Position numbers and translations under genes: made by a program. From JASLZO01 sp965247995 (lineage in GTDB: Bacteria; Chloroflexota; Dehalococcoidia; UBA6926): a DNA stretch of 64,000 nt. The stretch spans positions 744,001 to 808,000 of the forward strand of contig OZ252041.1 in assembly GCA_965247995.1 (NCBI GenBank), given 5' to 3'. Under the pieces are notes generated by a model. The model had not been told where the DNA came from. It saw only the letters and a program-made list of their open reading frames with translations, and did no database searches. Position 1 is the stretch's first letter; each line of letters begins with the position of its first letter. Positions 34,257 to 43,831 of the stretch are shown piece by piece.

Positions 34257-36560
34257 TCAGTCGGAGGCGGGGCCGTCCTCGGAGTCGGCTTGGCGGAGAG
34301 CCCAGAAGACGCGCTCGGGGGTGAGCGGAGTCTGGTAGATGCGGACGCCGGTGGCGTGGTAGATGGCGTTGGCGACTGCGGCGACGGGGGTGACGAGGGG
34401 GATTTCGCCGACACCGCGCGCGCCGTAGGGACCGCTGGGGTTGGGCGTGGAGACGATCTCGGTGTCGATCATGGGGACGTCGAGCGTGGTGGGGATGCGG
34501 TAGTCGAGGAAGTTGGCGTTTCGGACGACGCCAGTGGTCTGGTCGATGTCGTAGACCTCCCAGAGCGCCCAGCCGATGCCCTGCCCCGCGCCGCCCTGCA
34601 TCTGGCCCTCGACGGCCATGGGGTTGATGGCGTTCCCGGGGTCCTGGAACATGGTGAAGCGGAGTATTTCGGGGCGTCCGGTCTCGGGGTCGACGGCGAC
34701 TTCGGCGATGGAGGCGGCGGCGGTGGGCGCGCCGGGCAGGCCGGTGCTGTTGCCGGCGCCCTTCAGGGCTTCGCCGTTTGGGCCGCCGATGGAGCGTTCA
34801 CAGACCTCGGCGAGGTCGATGCGTTTGTCGGGGTTGTCGCGCATTTCGAAGACCTGGTCGTTGTAGTCGAGGTATTGGGGCTGGACGTTGAGGAGGTCAC
34901 CGGCGCGTTCACGCAGCTTGCCGAGGACATCGCGCCCGGCGTTCATGACGGCGGTGCCGGTGGTGAGGGTGGTGCGGCTGCCGAACGAGCCGTCGGTGTG
35001 TCCGACGGAGTCGGTGTCGCCGCTGGCGATGACGATCTGGTCCATGGTGACGCCGAGTTCTTCGGCGGCGATCTGAGCCATGGTGGTGCGGGTGCCGGTC
35101 AGGTCGACGGAGCCGGTGATGACGGAGAAGGTGGCGTCGGCGTTGGCGACGATCTCGGCGTTGGAGGTGAGGGTTGCGCCGCCCCAATAGGCGGAGGCGA
35201 AGCCGCGTCCGCGGCCGTCGGGGAGCGGGTCGGTCCACGCAGGGTGGTTGCGCGCTTCCCGGAGGATCTTCTTGAGTCCCCAGACGGGCATCGCGAGTCC
35301 GTTCGGGAGCAGCCCACCGTCCTCGGTGACGTTCTTGAGGCGGAGGTCGATGGGATCGATGCCGACGCGTTCGGCGAGCTCGTCCATGACGACCTCGGTG
35401 GGTAAGTTGCCGATGGGGCCGCTAGGGGCGCGGTAGGCCATGGCGACGGGTTTGTTGGTGACGACGTCGTAGGCGTCGATGTGGAGGTTCGGGAAGTGGT
35501 AGTGGGACGCGCCGGTCATGGCGGCGGTCGCGGAGTGGGTGAAGCCGGTCATTGCGCCGGTGTCGAGGAGGTAGGCGCCCTTGAAGGCGGTCAGAGAGCC
35601 GTCGGTCTTTGCGCCGACCTTGATGTCGATGACGTGGGCGCAGGTGGGGCCGGTGGCGCGGAAGACTTCTTCGCGGGTGAGGACGAGCTTCACCGGGCGC
35701 TGTGCTTTGAGGGCGAGCAAGGCGGTGACGAACTCAATGCCGAGTCCGGCCTTGCCGCCGAAGCCGCCGCCGATCTCGAGCGGGACGACGGTGACCTGGT
35801 CCTTGGCCATGTCGAGGATGGTGGCGAGGGTGTCGCGGAGGTTGAAGTTGATCTGGCTGGAGGTGTAGCAGGTGAGGTGGCCCTGGTCGTCGATGTCGAC
35901 GGTGGAGGCCTGCGGCTCGAGGTAGCCCTGGTGGACGGTGCCGCCACGGAAGCGGTGCTCGATGATGACGTCGGCCTCGGCGAAGCCCTGTTCGATATCG
36001 CCGCGGTCGAGCTCGATGCGGCGTGCGATGTTGCTGGGCTTATCGGAGAGTCCGCCGGCGAACTCCCAGGTGTAGAGGTCGTCGTGGACCAACGACGAGC
36101 CGGGTTGGACGGCCTTTTCGACGTCGACGACCGGATCGATCGAGTCGTATATGACTTTGACGAGTTCCGCCGCGGCTTCCGCGGCGTTGAGGTCATCGGC
36201 GGCGACGGCGGCAACGGCCTGGCCGTGGTAGAAGACGCGGTCCTCGGCCATTTGCATACGGCGTTGGTCGCGCGGGGTCATGGTGATCTCGCCGCCGACG
36301 GCCTGCATCGAGTGTTCGATGTGCGGGAAGTCGTATGAGGTGATGACGGCGCGGACGCCGGGATAGCGGAGGGCTCCGCGGGTGTCGATGCTGAGGATGC
36401 GTGCGTTGGCGTGGGGGCTGCGGACGACCTTGCCGAAGAGGGTGCCTGGGGTCAGGTGGTCGGCGCCGTAGACGGCTTGGCCGGTGACGCGCTCCGGGCT
36501 ATCGACGCGTTTCACTCCCTGCCCGACGACGCGGGTTGTGGGGACGGCCGTTTCGGTCAT
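34257..36560 (-). CDS. molybdenum hydroxylase (xanthine dehydrogenase family) large subunit
   Basis: 767 residues from the ATG at 36560 (MTETAVPTTRVVGQGVKRVD). It has the N-terminal a/b hammerhead (RVTGQAVYGADH, VVRSPHANARI) and Mo-cofactor-binding motifs: EIGGGFGGKAG, MAYRAPSGPIGN, DGSFGSRTTLT and the terminal GARGVGEIPLV, where the GVGE Glu is the usual base. The family hydroxylates purines, aldehydes or aromatic heterocycles. No FAD or 2Fe-2S subunit gene is adjacent, so it must use partners encoded elsewhere or be repurposed. It is divergent from argJ. Confidence 0.92.
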   Translation of the reverse strand: MTETAVPTTRVVGQGVKRVDSPERVTGQAVYGADHLTPGTLFGKVVRSPHANARILSIDTRGALRYPGVRAVITSYDFPHIEHSMQAVGGEITMTPRDQRRMQMAEDRVFYHGQAVAAVAADDLNAAEAAAELVKVIYDSIDPVVDVEKAVQPGSSLVHDDLYTWEFAGGLSDKPSNIARRIELDRGDIEQGFAEADVIIEHRFRGGTVHQGYLEPQASTVDIDDQGHLTCYTSSQINFNLRDTLATILDMAKDQVTVVPLEIGGGFGGKAGLGIEFVTALLALKAQRPVKLVLTREEVFRATGPTCAHVIDIKVGAKTDGSLTAFKGAYLLDTGAMTGFTHSATAAMTGASHYHFPNLHIDAYDVVTNKPVAMAYRAPSGPIGNLPTEVVMDELAERVGIDPIDLRLKNVTEDGGLLPNGLAMPVWGLKKILREARNHPAWTDPLPDGRGRGFASAYWGGATLTSNAEIVANADATFSVITGSVDLTGTRTTMAQIAAEELGVTMDQIVIASGDTDSVGHTDGSFGSRTTLTTGTAVMNAGRDVLGKLRERAGDLLNVQPQYLDYNDQVFEMRDNPDKRIDLAEVCERSIGGPNGEALKGAGNSTGLPGAPTAAASIAEVAVDPETGRPEILRFTMFQDPGNAINPMAVEGQMQGGAGQGIGWALWEVYDIDQTTGVVRNANFLDYRIPTTLDVPMIDTEIVSTPNPSGPYGARGVGEIPLVTPVAAVANAIYHATGVRIYQTPLTPERVFWALRQADSEDGPASD

Positions 36561-36659
36561 GGTTCGGTCTCCTCGAACGGGCTTCTGTGGCGGTGTGTTG
36601 CCGTATACTACGCGCCGGTTCGGCACAGATAGAGTACCTACTCCTGAGGACCCCACGCG

Positions 36660-37871
36660 ATGACGTTTGAAGTGATACCTGACGGGACGGTCACGACGCC
36701 GAAAGGGTTCCGGGCCGGAACGACCTATGCAGGGCTGAAGAAGCCTGGCGATGGCGTCCTGGACTTGGGGATCCTGGCAGCGACCGACGCGTGCGCCGCG
36801 ACCGGGATGTTCACGCAGAACCTGGTCGTGGCGTCGCCGGTGACGCTGTCGCGGGCCAACCTGGGTTCCGGGCAGGCGCAGGCGGTGGTGGTGAACAGCG
36901 GCATCGCGAACGCAGCGGTCGGCGAGCAGGGGTTGATCGACGCGAAGGAGATGGCGCGGCTCGCGGCGGAGAGGATCGGCGCGGACCCGGGCGACGTGCT
37001 GGTGTGCAGCACGGGCGTGATTGGGGTGGAGCTCCCGATGGGCGTCGTGGAGCGTGGGATCGGGAGCATCGAGCTGCGCGCGGCCGCAGGTGGACACGAA
37101 CTGGCGCGGGCGATGATGACGACGGACACGCAACCGAAGGAGGTTGCGGTATCGTTCCAGGTGGACGGACGGGCGGTGACGGTGGGGGGCGTCTGCAAGG
37201 GCGCAGCGATGATCCACCCGAACATGGCGACGATGCTGGCGTTCGTAACAACGGACGCTCCGGCCGACCAGGCATGCATGGCGCGGGTGCTGAAGCGGGC
37301 GGTAGACGACAGCTTCAACATGATCACGATTGACGGGGACACGTCGACGAACGACTCGGTGATCTTCTTCGCGAACGGCGAGGCGGGTGGTCCTGTGATC
37401 TCGGGCGGCAGCGGCGAGGACGCGCTCCAGGAAGCGGTGTCGTTCGTTTGCCGGACGCTGGCGAAGGCGATCGCGGCAGACGGCGAGGGGTCAACGACGC
37501 TGGTCGAGGTGGTGATCGAGGGGGCGCTGACGGAGCAGGACGCGCGCCAGGCGGCGCGGACGGTGGCGGGCTCGACGCTGCTCAAGGCGGCGGTGTACGG
37601 GCGGGACCCCAACTGGGGCCGGGCGATCGCGGCGTTGGGACGCAGCGGCATAGAGATTGATCCGACGAAGCTCGCGCTGTGGGTGAACGAGATCTGCGTG
37701 CTGGACGAGGGGAAACCGATCCCCTTCTTTAAGGAAGCTGCCGTGGCGACGATGAGCAACCGGGAGGTCCGGATCCTGACGAAGCTCGGGCTTGGGAGCG
37801 CGACGGCGACGGCGTGGACGTGTGACCTGACCGAGGAATACGTCCGTCTGAATAGCGCGTACACGTCGTAG
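36660..37871 (+). CDS. argJ: bifunctional glutamate N-acetyltransferase / ornithine acetyltransferase
   Basis: 403 residues. The self-cleavage site lies in KGAAMIHPNMATMLAF, with Thr191 as the nucleophile and new N-terminus of the beta chain; STGVIGVELPM, DGDTSTNDSVIFFANG and YGRDPNWGRAIAALGRSG are further hallmarks. It moves the acetyl group from N-acetylornithine to glutamate, so arginine synthesis is of the cyclic type. argB follows 13 nt downstream. A TATACT at 36602-36607 could be a -10 element. Confidence 0.96.
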   Translation: MTFEVIPDGTVTTPKGFRAGTTYAGLKKPGDGVLDLGILAATDACAATGMFTQNLVVASPVTLSRANLGSGQAQAVVVNSGIANAAVGEQGLIDAKEMARLAAERIGADPGDVLVCSTGVIGVELPMGVVERGIGSIELRAAAGGHELARAMMTTDTQPKEVAVSFQVDGRAVTVGGVCKGAAMIHPNMATMLAFVTTDAPADQACMARVLKRAVDDSFNMITIDGDTSTNDSVIFFANGEAGGPVISGGSGEDALQEAVSFVCRTLAKAIAADGEGSTTLVEVVIEGALTEQDARQAARTVAGSTLLKAAVYGRDPNWGRAIAALGRSGIEIDPTKLALWVNEICVLDEGKPIPFFKEAAVATMSNREVRILTKLGLGSATATAWTCDLTEEYVRLNSAYTS

Positions 37872-37884
37872 GAGGCACCCGGGG

Positions 37885-38706
37885 ATGGCCACCTCCGGCT
37901 CCGGATCTGGTCCTGATCCACAGGCGATCGTCGTCAAGATCGGCGGGAGCGCGCTCGGCCCTGAGGACACGACGTTCGCGGACATCGTGGCGCTGCACCG
38001 GGCTGGCACACGGGTGGTGGTGGTGCACGGCGGCGGGCCGACGATCACGGAGTGGCTCCAGCGGACGGGCGTCGAGACGCAGTTCGTCGAGGGCCGCAGG
38101 GTCACCGATGAGGCGACGCTGGAGGTCGTGACGGCCGTGCTGAGCGGTCTGGTGAACAAGCGGACGGTTGCGGCGCTGCAGCGCGCCGGTGGGTCGGCGG
38201 CCGGGATCTCCGGTTCCGACGGGCCGACGGTGATCGCGCGGATCCGGGACCCTGCGCTGGGCCGCGTGGGCGACGTGGCGGAGGTGCGCTCGGAGCTGCT
38301 GGACGCGATCTCCGGGGCGGGGATGATCCCGGTGGTGTCGCCGGTCTCTCGAGAGGACAGCCCGGAGGCGGGCATTTTGAACGTGAACGCGGACAGCGTG
38401 GCGGGAGCGTTGGCGGAGGCGGTCCGGGCCGATCGGGTCGTCTTTCTGACCGACGTTGCCGGGGTCCTTGGCGCCGATCAGGAACTGATTCCGAGGCTCG
38501 AAGGGGCCGAGGTACGCGGGCTGATCGAGCAGGGAACGATCAGCGGGGGTATGATCCCTAAGGTCGAAGCGTGCCTTTCTGCCCTCTGGTACGCGAGGGC
38601 GGCCCAGATCGTGGATGGCCGGCGCGAGCGAGCCCTGATCGCGGCGCTCGAGACCGACGCTGGCACGGTGATTGCCCGGGACGCGAGCCCCGCTGCACTG
38701 GGCTAA
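37885..38706 (+). CDS. argB: acetylglutamate kinase
   Basis: 273 residues. Amino-acid kinase motifs: VVKIGGSAL near residue 16, VVVHGGGPTI near residue 46, VNADSVAGALAEAV near residue 170, VFLTDVAGVLG and GMIPKVEACLSAL near residue 228. It phosphorylates N-acetylglutamate, the second step of arginine synthesis. The short N-terminus lacks the extra helix of arginine-inhibited hexameric forms, so feedback control through that helix is unlikely. It sits between argJ and a UPF0182 gene. Confidence 0.95.
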   Translation: MATSGSGSGPDPQAIVVKIGGSALGPEDTTFADIVALHRAGTRVVVVHGGGPTITEWLQRTGVETQFVEGRRVTDEATLEVVTAVLSGLVNKRTVAALQRAGGSAAGISGSDGPTVIARIRDPALGRVGDVAEVRSELLDAISGAGMIPVVSPVSREDSPEAGILNVNADSVAGALAEAVRADRVVFLTDVAGVLGADQELIPRLEGAEVRGLIEQGTISGGMIPKVEACLSALWYARAAQIVDGRRERALIAALETDAGTVIARDASPAALG

Positions 38707-38715
38707 GGGGAGACC

Positions 38716-41490
38716 ATGAGTTTTATCGACCAGTTCGAAGAGGGCTCCTCGGCACAGGCGCCGCGGATTCCGATCTTCCGATGGGCGATCCCGATCGGGG
38801 TCATCGTTGCGCTGTGGGTGGCCGGGGCCGTCTTCTCGGGGATATTCACCGACTGGCTCTGGTTCGACGACCTCGGGTACCTGTCGGTCTACACGAAGAT
38901 CCTGAGCACGAAGGTGATGCTGTTCGTGATCGGGTTTGCGGTCTTCCTGGCGGTCTTCTCGGTAAACGTTTTCCTGGCGGCGAAGTACTCGCCGCACGGG
39001 ATGGCACCGCAGGCGGCACTGAACATTCCGGCAGAGGCCCTGGAGTGGGCCCGGCGGTTGGTGACGGTGGGGATCATCGCCGGAGCCGTGCTGCTGGCGC
39101 TGGTGTTCGGGGCTGCGGCGTCAGGACAGTGGGAAGTGGCGCTGCGGTTCGTGAACTCGGAGGCGTTCGGCATCGTGGACCCGATCTACGACAACGACAT
39201 GTCGTTCTACGTGTTCTCGCTGCCATTCTTCCGGGCGGTCCAGGGGTGGCTGATGGGAGCGATCGTGGTGACGGGGCTTGCGGTCCTCGGCATCCACGCG
39301 ATCAACTTCACGATCGGTGGACACCAGTTCACGGTGAACCCGGCACTCCGGTCGCAGCTCAGCGCGTTGGGTGCGGTGCTTTTCCTGCTGCTGGCCGCCG
39401 GCTACTGGATGAGCACACGCGAGATCATGTTGTCGAGCCAGGGCGCCGCGTTTGGCGCGGGGTACACGGACGTCTCGATCCGGCTCCCGGCGCTGACCCT
39501 GTTGATCGCGTTGAGCGTGGGCGTTTCGCTGCTGCTGGCGGCGAATACGTACCGAAGGAGCAACATGCTCCCGATCGTCGGCGTGGGAGTGTGGTTTGCG
39601 GTGCTGACGCTGGGAACGGCGGTGGCGCCGGGGTTGATCCAACGGTTCCAGGTGACGCCAAGCGAATTCGCGTTGGAGGAGCCGTACATCGAGCGGACGA
39701 TCGAGGGGACACGGAACGGGTTCGCGCTGGACCGGATCGCGCAGACGCAGTTCGACTCGACGGGAGCGATCACGCAGGAGTTGTTGGACGAGAATCCGGG
39801 GACGGTCGACAACATCCGGCTGTGGGACCACCGGCCGCTGCGGGACGTGTACAACCAGATCCAGTTCATCCGGCTGCAGTACGCGTTCGTCGACATCGAT
39901 ATCGACCGATACACGATCGACGGGGACTACCGGCAGGTGATGATTGGCGTGCGGGAGCTGTTGCAAAGCCAGCTAGACCCTGGGGCGCAGACCTGGGTGA
40001 ACCGGAAGTTGCAGTTTACGCACGGGTACGGTGTGGCGATGAGCCCGGTAACGGAGTTCACGAGCGAGGGGCTGCCGGAGTTCTTGGTGAAGGACATTCC
40101 ACCGGAGCCGATTCCGGGTGCGCCGGGGGTCGACACCCCACAGATCTATTACGGGGAGGCGACCGACGACTGGGTCATCGTGAACTCGCGGACGGCGGAG
40201 TTCGATCACCCGACGAACGACGAACCGGTGTACCGGCCGTACGGCGAAGGGCCTGGGGTGAAGATCTCTGGGTTCCTGAGGCGGCTGCTGTTTGCGTGGC
40301 GTTTCGCCGACATCAACATCTTCATCACGGGCGAGGTGAACTCGCAAAGCCAGATCCTGTACTACCGGAACATCCAAGACCGGGTCCAGCACCTGGCCCC
40401 GTTCTTAGACCTCGACCGAGACCCGTACATCGTCGCGGTGGACGAGGGGTTGTTCTGGGTGCAGGACGCGTACACGACCAGCGACAAGTTCCCGTACTCG
40501 GAGCCGACGGCGGAGGGGTTCAACTACGTCCGCAACAGCGTGAAGGCGGTGATCAACGCGTACGACGGTTCGGTTGACCTCTACGTGACGGACCCGGAGG
40601 ACGGGATCATCAACACGTACGCGCAGGTGTTCCCGGAGCTATTCAAGCCATTTGACGAGATGCCGGAGAGCATTCGTTCGCACGTGCGCTACCCGGAGGA
40701 CTTCTTCCTGATCCAGGCGAGGAAGTATCTGAAGTTCCACATGACGGTGCCCCAGGTGTTCTACAACCAGGAGGACCTGTGGCAGATTCCGAGCGAGCTT
40801 TTCTTCGAAGACTCGCAGCAGATGGAGCCGTACTACGTGATCATGAAGCTGCCGGAGGAGGACCGGGAGGAGTTCGTGTTGATCCTCCCGTTCACGCCTG
40901 CCAACAAGCCGAACCTGGTGGGGTGGCTGGCGGCTCGGAACGACCCGCCGAACTACGGGAACCTGATTGCGTTCACGTTCCCGAAGGACCGGCAGGTGGA
41001 CGGCGTGCAGCAGGTGGAAGCGCAGATCAACATCGACCCGGTGATCTCACAGCAGTTCACGTTGTGGAGCACGGCGGGGTCCCGGGTGCTGCGGGGGAAC
41101 CTGCTGGTGATTCCCATTGGAGACTCGATTTTGTACGCGGAACCGCTATATCTGCAGGCAGAAGCCCTGGCCTATCCGCAGCTCACACGGGTGATTCTGT
41201 CGGCGCAGGGCGGCGACCCGGTGATGGAAGACCGACTGGACGTGTCGCTGGCGGCGCTGGTGGGCGGGGATGTGCCTGGGTCGCGACAACCTGGTGCGAG
41301 TGGCGGCCAGCCGACGGACCCGGACGCGACGTTGGCGGAACAGGTAGCGACGGACTTCTCGCGTATCCAGGATTCGCTGGAGGACCTGCAGGAAGAGTTG
41401 GACACGCTGTCCGAGCGTCTGCTGCGGGCGCTGAGGCCGACGGAGGTGCCGGTGATTCCGACGCCGGTGCCGACTCCGGTGAGCGGGTAG
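38716..41490 (+). CDS. UPF0182 family membrane protein
   Basis: 924 residues. About seven membrane helices occupy the first 310 residues, with the family signature FTDWLWFDDLGYLSVYTKIL at the start and IYDNDMSFYVFSLPFFRAVQGWL near residue 157. A large extracytoplasmic domain follows (LWDHRPLRDVYNQIQFIRLQYAF, then PQIYYGEATDDWVIVN), as in UPF0182. The tail has a coiled-coil stretch (RIQDSLEDLQEELDTLSERLL) and a Pro/Val-rich end. The function of the family is unknown. It begins 9 nt after argB and precedes argD, an unusual place within an arginine cluster. Confidence 0.93.
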   Translation: MSFIDQFEEGSSAQAPRIPIFRWAIPIGVIVALWVAGAVFSGIFTDWLWFDDLGYLSVYTKILSTKVMLFVIGFAVFLAVFSVNVFLAAKYSPHGMAPQAALNIPAEALEWARRLVTVGIIAGAVLLALVFGAAASGQWEVALRFVNSEAFGIVDPIYDNDMSFYVFSLPFFRAVQGWLMGAIVVTGLAVLGIHAINFTIGGHQFTVNPALRSQLSALGAVLFLLLAAGYWMSTREIMLSSQGAAFGAGYTDVSIRLPALTLLIALSVGVSLLLAANTYRRSNMLPIVGVGVWFAVLTLGTAVAPGLIQRFQVTPSEFALEEPYIERTIEGTRNGFALDRIAQTQFDSTGAITQELLDENPGTVDNIRLWDHRPLRDVYNQIQFIRLQYAFVDIDIDRYTIDGDYRQVMIGVRELLQSQLDPGAQTWVNRKLQFTHGYGVAMSPVTEFTSEGLPEFLVKDIPPEPIPGAPGVDTPQIYYGEATDDWVIVNSRTAEFDHPTNDEPVYRPYGEGPGVKISGFLRRLLFAWRFADINIFITGEVNSQSQILYYRNIQDRVQHLAPFLDLDRDPYIVAVDEGLFWVQDAYTTSDKFPYSEPTAEGFNYVRNSVKAVINAYDGSVDLYVTDPEDGIINTYAQVFPELFKPFDEMPESIRSHVRYPEDFFLIQARKYLKFHMTVPQVFYNQEDLWQIPSELFFEDSQQMEPYYVIMKLPEEDREEFVLILPFTPANKPNLVGWLAARNDPPNYGNLIAFTFPKDRQVDGVQQVEAQINIDPVISQQFTLWSTAGSRVLRGNLLVIPIGDSILYAEPLYLQAEALAYPQLTRVILSAQGGDPVMEDRLDVSLAALVGGDVPGSRQPGASGGQPTDPDATLAEQVATDFSRIQDSLEDLQEELDTLSERLLRALRPTEVPVIPTPVPTPVSG

Positions 41491-41751
41491 GCGGGGGGCA
41501 TCCGCCGAGGGCGGCTTGTTCTGCCGAATTCCGCTTGGGGGACCGCAATCGCGGCGGCCATGCGGCTTTCGCCTCAATCGGTGCGGAGAATCCGGGGCCT
41601 AATCTCCGCATCCTGTTGGCTGGTGCCGTGAGCGTTCGCCCCCCTCATGATCGTTCGTAGCGGGAGCCGCATCGGCGAAGTGCTAGCCTTGGGTGACTGG
41701 ACCATCAAGGAAAAACACGCCGTTTTGTAACGGGTAGTCAGGCACGAAACT

Positions 41752-42957
41752 ATGAGCACGATGACCGATTGGCAGGCAACCGAGTCCGAGTACTACATGC
41801 AGACGGTGCGCCGGGTGCCGGTGACGCTGGTGCGTGGAGAAGGCAGCACGGTCTGGGACGACCAGGGCCGGGAGTACCTGGACTTCGTTGGGGGATGGGC
41901 GACGGCGACGCTGGGGCATTCCCACCCGGGGTTGGCGGACGCGATCGCGGAGCAGGCCCGGACGCTGATCCAGGTCTCCAATGCGTTCTACACGGTGCCG
42001 CAGGTGGAGTTGGCGCAGCTGTTGATCGATAACTCGTGCATGGACCGGGTGTTCTTCTGCAACAGCGGCGCGGAGGCGGTGGAGGGGGCGATCAAGGTGG
42101 CGCGGCGGTACGGGAAGCTGCACCACGACGGCGCGTACGAGGTGATCACGGCACTCGACTCGTTCCACGGGCGGACGTTGGGCACGGTCGCGGCGACGGG
42201 ACAGCCGCATTACCAGGAGGCGTTCACTCCGCTTACGCCGGGGTTCGTGCACGTGCCCTTCGACAGCATCGACGCAATCGTGGAGGCGACGAACGAGCGG
42301 ACGGCGGCGGTGTTGCTGGAGCCGGTGCAAGGAGAGGGCGGCGTGAACGTCCCTTCGCCCAACTACTTGCGGCAGGTTCGCGAGTGGTGCGACGCGAACA
42401 ATTTGCTGTTGATGTTCGACGAGGTCCAGACCGGCATCGGGCGGCTGGGGACGCTGTTCGGGTATGAGACGTTCGGCGTGGAGCCAGACGTGATGTCGCT
42501 TGCGAAGGGCCTGGGCGGGGGCGTGCCGATCGGGGCGTTCCTGGTCACGGACAAGGCGGACTCGTTGACGTTTGGGGACCACGGTTCGACGTTCGGGGGG
42601 AACCCGCTGGCGTGCGCCGCGGCGCGGACGGTGGTGCAGACGGTGTTGGACGAGGACATTCCGGGCCGGGCGAAGGCGGCCGGCCAGCACCTGCGGTCGC
42701 GTTTGCAGGCGATCGCGGACCGGCAGGACGGGGTGGTGGACGTGCGTGGGATGGGGTTGCTGGACGCAATCGAGTTCCGCGAGGAGATCGCGGGGGACGT
42801 GCTGGCGGCGTGCGTGGAGCGCGGGCTGCTGGTGAACCGGGTGCGGCCGAACGCACTGCGGCTGATGCCGCCGCTGGTGGTTACGGACGAGGAGATCGAC
42901 CGCGGGGTGGCGATCTTGGAGGAGGCAATCCGGGCGGTGGCGGGCGGCGGGAGTTAG
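41752..42957 (+). CDS. argD: acetylornithine aminotransferase
   Basis: 401 residues of a class III PLP aminotransferase. Motifs: YLDFVGGWATATLGHSHP near residue 40, NSGAEAVEGAIKVAR near residue 104, DEVQTGIGRLGTLFGYE near residue 223, the PLP lysine in MSLAKGLGGGVPIGAF near residue 250 and GDHGSTFGGNPLACAAA. The last segment reads VNRVRPNALRLMPPL. It makes N-acetylornithine from the semialdehyde. 261 nt separate it from the UPF0182 gene, so it may have its own promoter (nothing clear in 41491-41751). Confidence 0.95.
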   Translation: MSTMTDWQATESEYYMQTVRRVPVTLVRGEGSTVWDDQGREYLDFVGGWATATLGHSHPGLADAIAEQARTLIQVSNAFYTVPQVELAQLLIDNSCMDRVFFCNSGAEAVEGAIKVARRYGKLHHDGAYEVITALDSFHGRTLGTVAATGQPHYQEAFTPLTPGFVHVPFDSIDAIVEATNERTAAVLLEPVQGEGGVNVPSPNYLRQVREWCDANNLLLMFDEVQTGIGRLGTLFGYETFGVEPDVMSLAKGLGGGVPIGAFLVTDKADSLTFGDHGSTFGGNPLACAAARTVVQTVLDEDIPGRAKAAGQHLRSRLQAIADRQDGVVDVRGMGLLDAIEFREEIAGDVLAACVERGLLVNRVRPNALRLMPPLVVTDEEIDRGVAILEEAIRAVAGGGS

Positions 42958-42969
42958 CTCCACTTCCTG

Positions 42970-43671
42970 GTGCAGCGTCTGGCGGCTCTGCCGAGAGACC
43001 GGGCGGGGTTCGAGGGTTCTTGGAACGCGGCTTTGACCGCGGTGCTCGTACGATTCGTCGTTCTGTTGGTCTTTGTTCTCGTTCCGGTCGCTTGCGCGTG
43101 TGATTTCTTCACCCGAGAACCGGGTGAGGCGAAGGACCTGGACCCTCTTGGGACTGCGATCATGATCCGCCCGCTCGTACCAGACTCACTGGAAATCGAA
43201 TGGCCGGGCGAACCGCTCCCAGAGGAGGGTCCGGGCCGCCTTGAGATGATCAAGGAGCGGGTCGGCGAGTTGTTGGTCCCGACCTACCTTCCCGGCGATC
43301 TGAGCCTCGCAACCAGTCAGATCATGCGTGGCAGCGAGACGTCGCTGACCTACAGTGCGAGCTTCGACAGCGAGCGAGGAGTGTCCCTGCCGATTGTCAG
43401 GATCCTGCAGGTAACCGGGGCCGTCATTCCCGCGACGGTCCCGAGTCGATATGTGCGATCGGTTGAGGTGGCGGGACGGCGTGGCTACATTCTCCGCGGC
43501 GCCGAGGTGGAGCCCGATGACTCCGACGAAGAGAGGTCCTGGGACCCCACGGCCGCGTTGACGCTGTATCTCCCTCAGGAACGGTTTGTGACGGTGATTG
43601 GGCCTTTCCCCACGGATGTTTACGACGACGAGGAGTTGGTGCGGATTGCGGAATCGCTAGAACCGCTTTGA
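42970..43671 (+). CDS. predicted lipoprotein of unknown function
   Basis: 233 residues from a GTG. A hydrophobic segment (LVRFVVLLVFVLVPVACAC) ends in a lipobox-like Cys. The mature part has LLVPTYLPGDLSLATSQIM, a strand-rich core and the ending YDDEELVRIAESLEPL. The DDELVR.AESLEP ending recurs in the fragment at 57038, so a family of such lipoproteins occurs in this genome; the layout recalls DUF4367-type proteins. It lies between argD and a copied piece of the argD 3' end. Confidence 0.6.
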   Translation: MQRLAALPRDRAGFEGSWNAALTAVLVRFVVLLVFVLVPVACACDFFTREPGEAKDLDPLGTAIMIRPLVPDSLEIEWPGEPLPEEGPGRLEMIKERVGELLVPTYLPGDLSLATSQIMRGSETSLTYSASFDSERGVSLPIVRILQVTGAVIPATVPSRYVRSVEVAGRRGYILRGAEVEPDDSDEERSWDPTAALTLYLPQERFVTVIGPFPTDVYDDEELVRIAESLEPL

Positions 43672-43700
43672 GGGGTGTGGGGGGATCGAGGGGATAGGAT

Positions 43701-43747
43701 TGCTGGGTGAACCAGGTGCGCGCGAACGCACTGCGGCTGATGCCGCC
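43701..43747 (+). repeat. partial copy of the argD 3' end
   Basis: These 47 nt match argD 42824-42873 closely, including an identical stretch CGAACGCACTGCGGCTGATG and the following CCGCCG. The copy has one extra G early on and two or three substitutions. The lipoprotein gene 42970-43671 is therefore flanked by argD tail sequence on both sides, as expected after an insertion or a tandem duplication with deletion. Confidence 0.7.
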
Positions 43748-43777
43748 GGGGGTCCTTGACGGAGTCGACGCTACCCG

Positions 43778-43798
43778 GGGACCGAGTGCCGTGGTCCC
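43778..43798. terminator. overlapping hairpins between convergent genes
   Basis: GGGACC (43778-43783) pairs with GGTCCC (43793-43798). An alternative, GCCGTGGT (43788-43795) with ACCACGGC (43813-43820), uses part of the same bases, so only one can form at a time. They lie between stops at 43671 (plus) and 43832 (minus) and probably act as a two-way terminator. Confidence 0.45.
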
Positions 43799-43831
43799 TG
43801 ATGGCGGTGGCTACCACGGCATGGCCGAACG

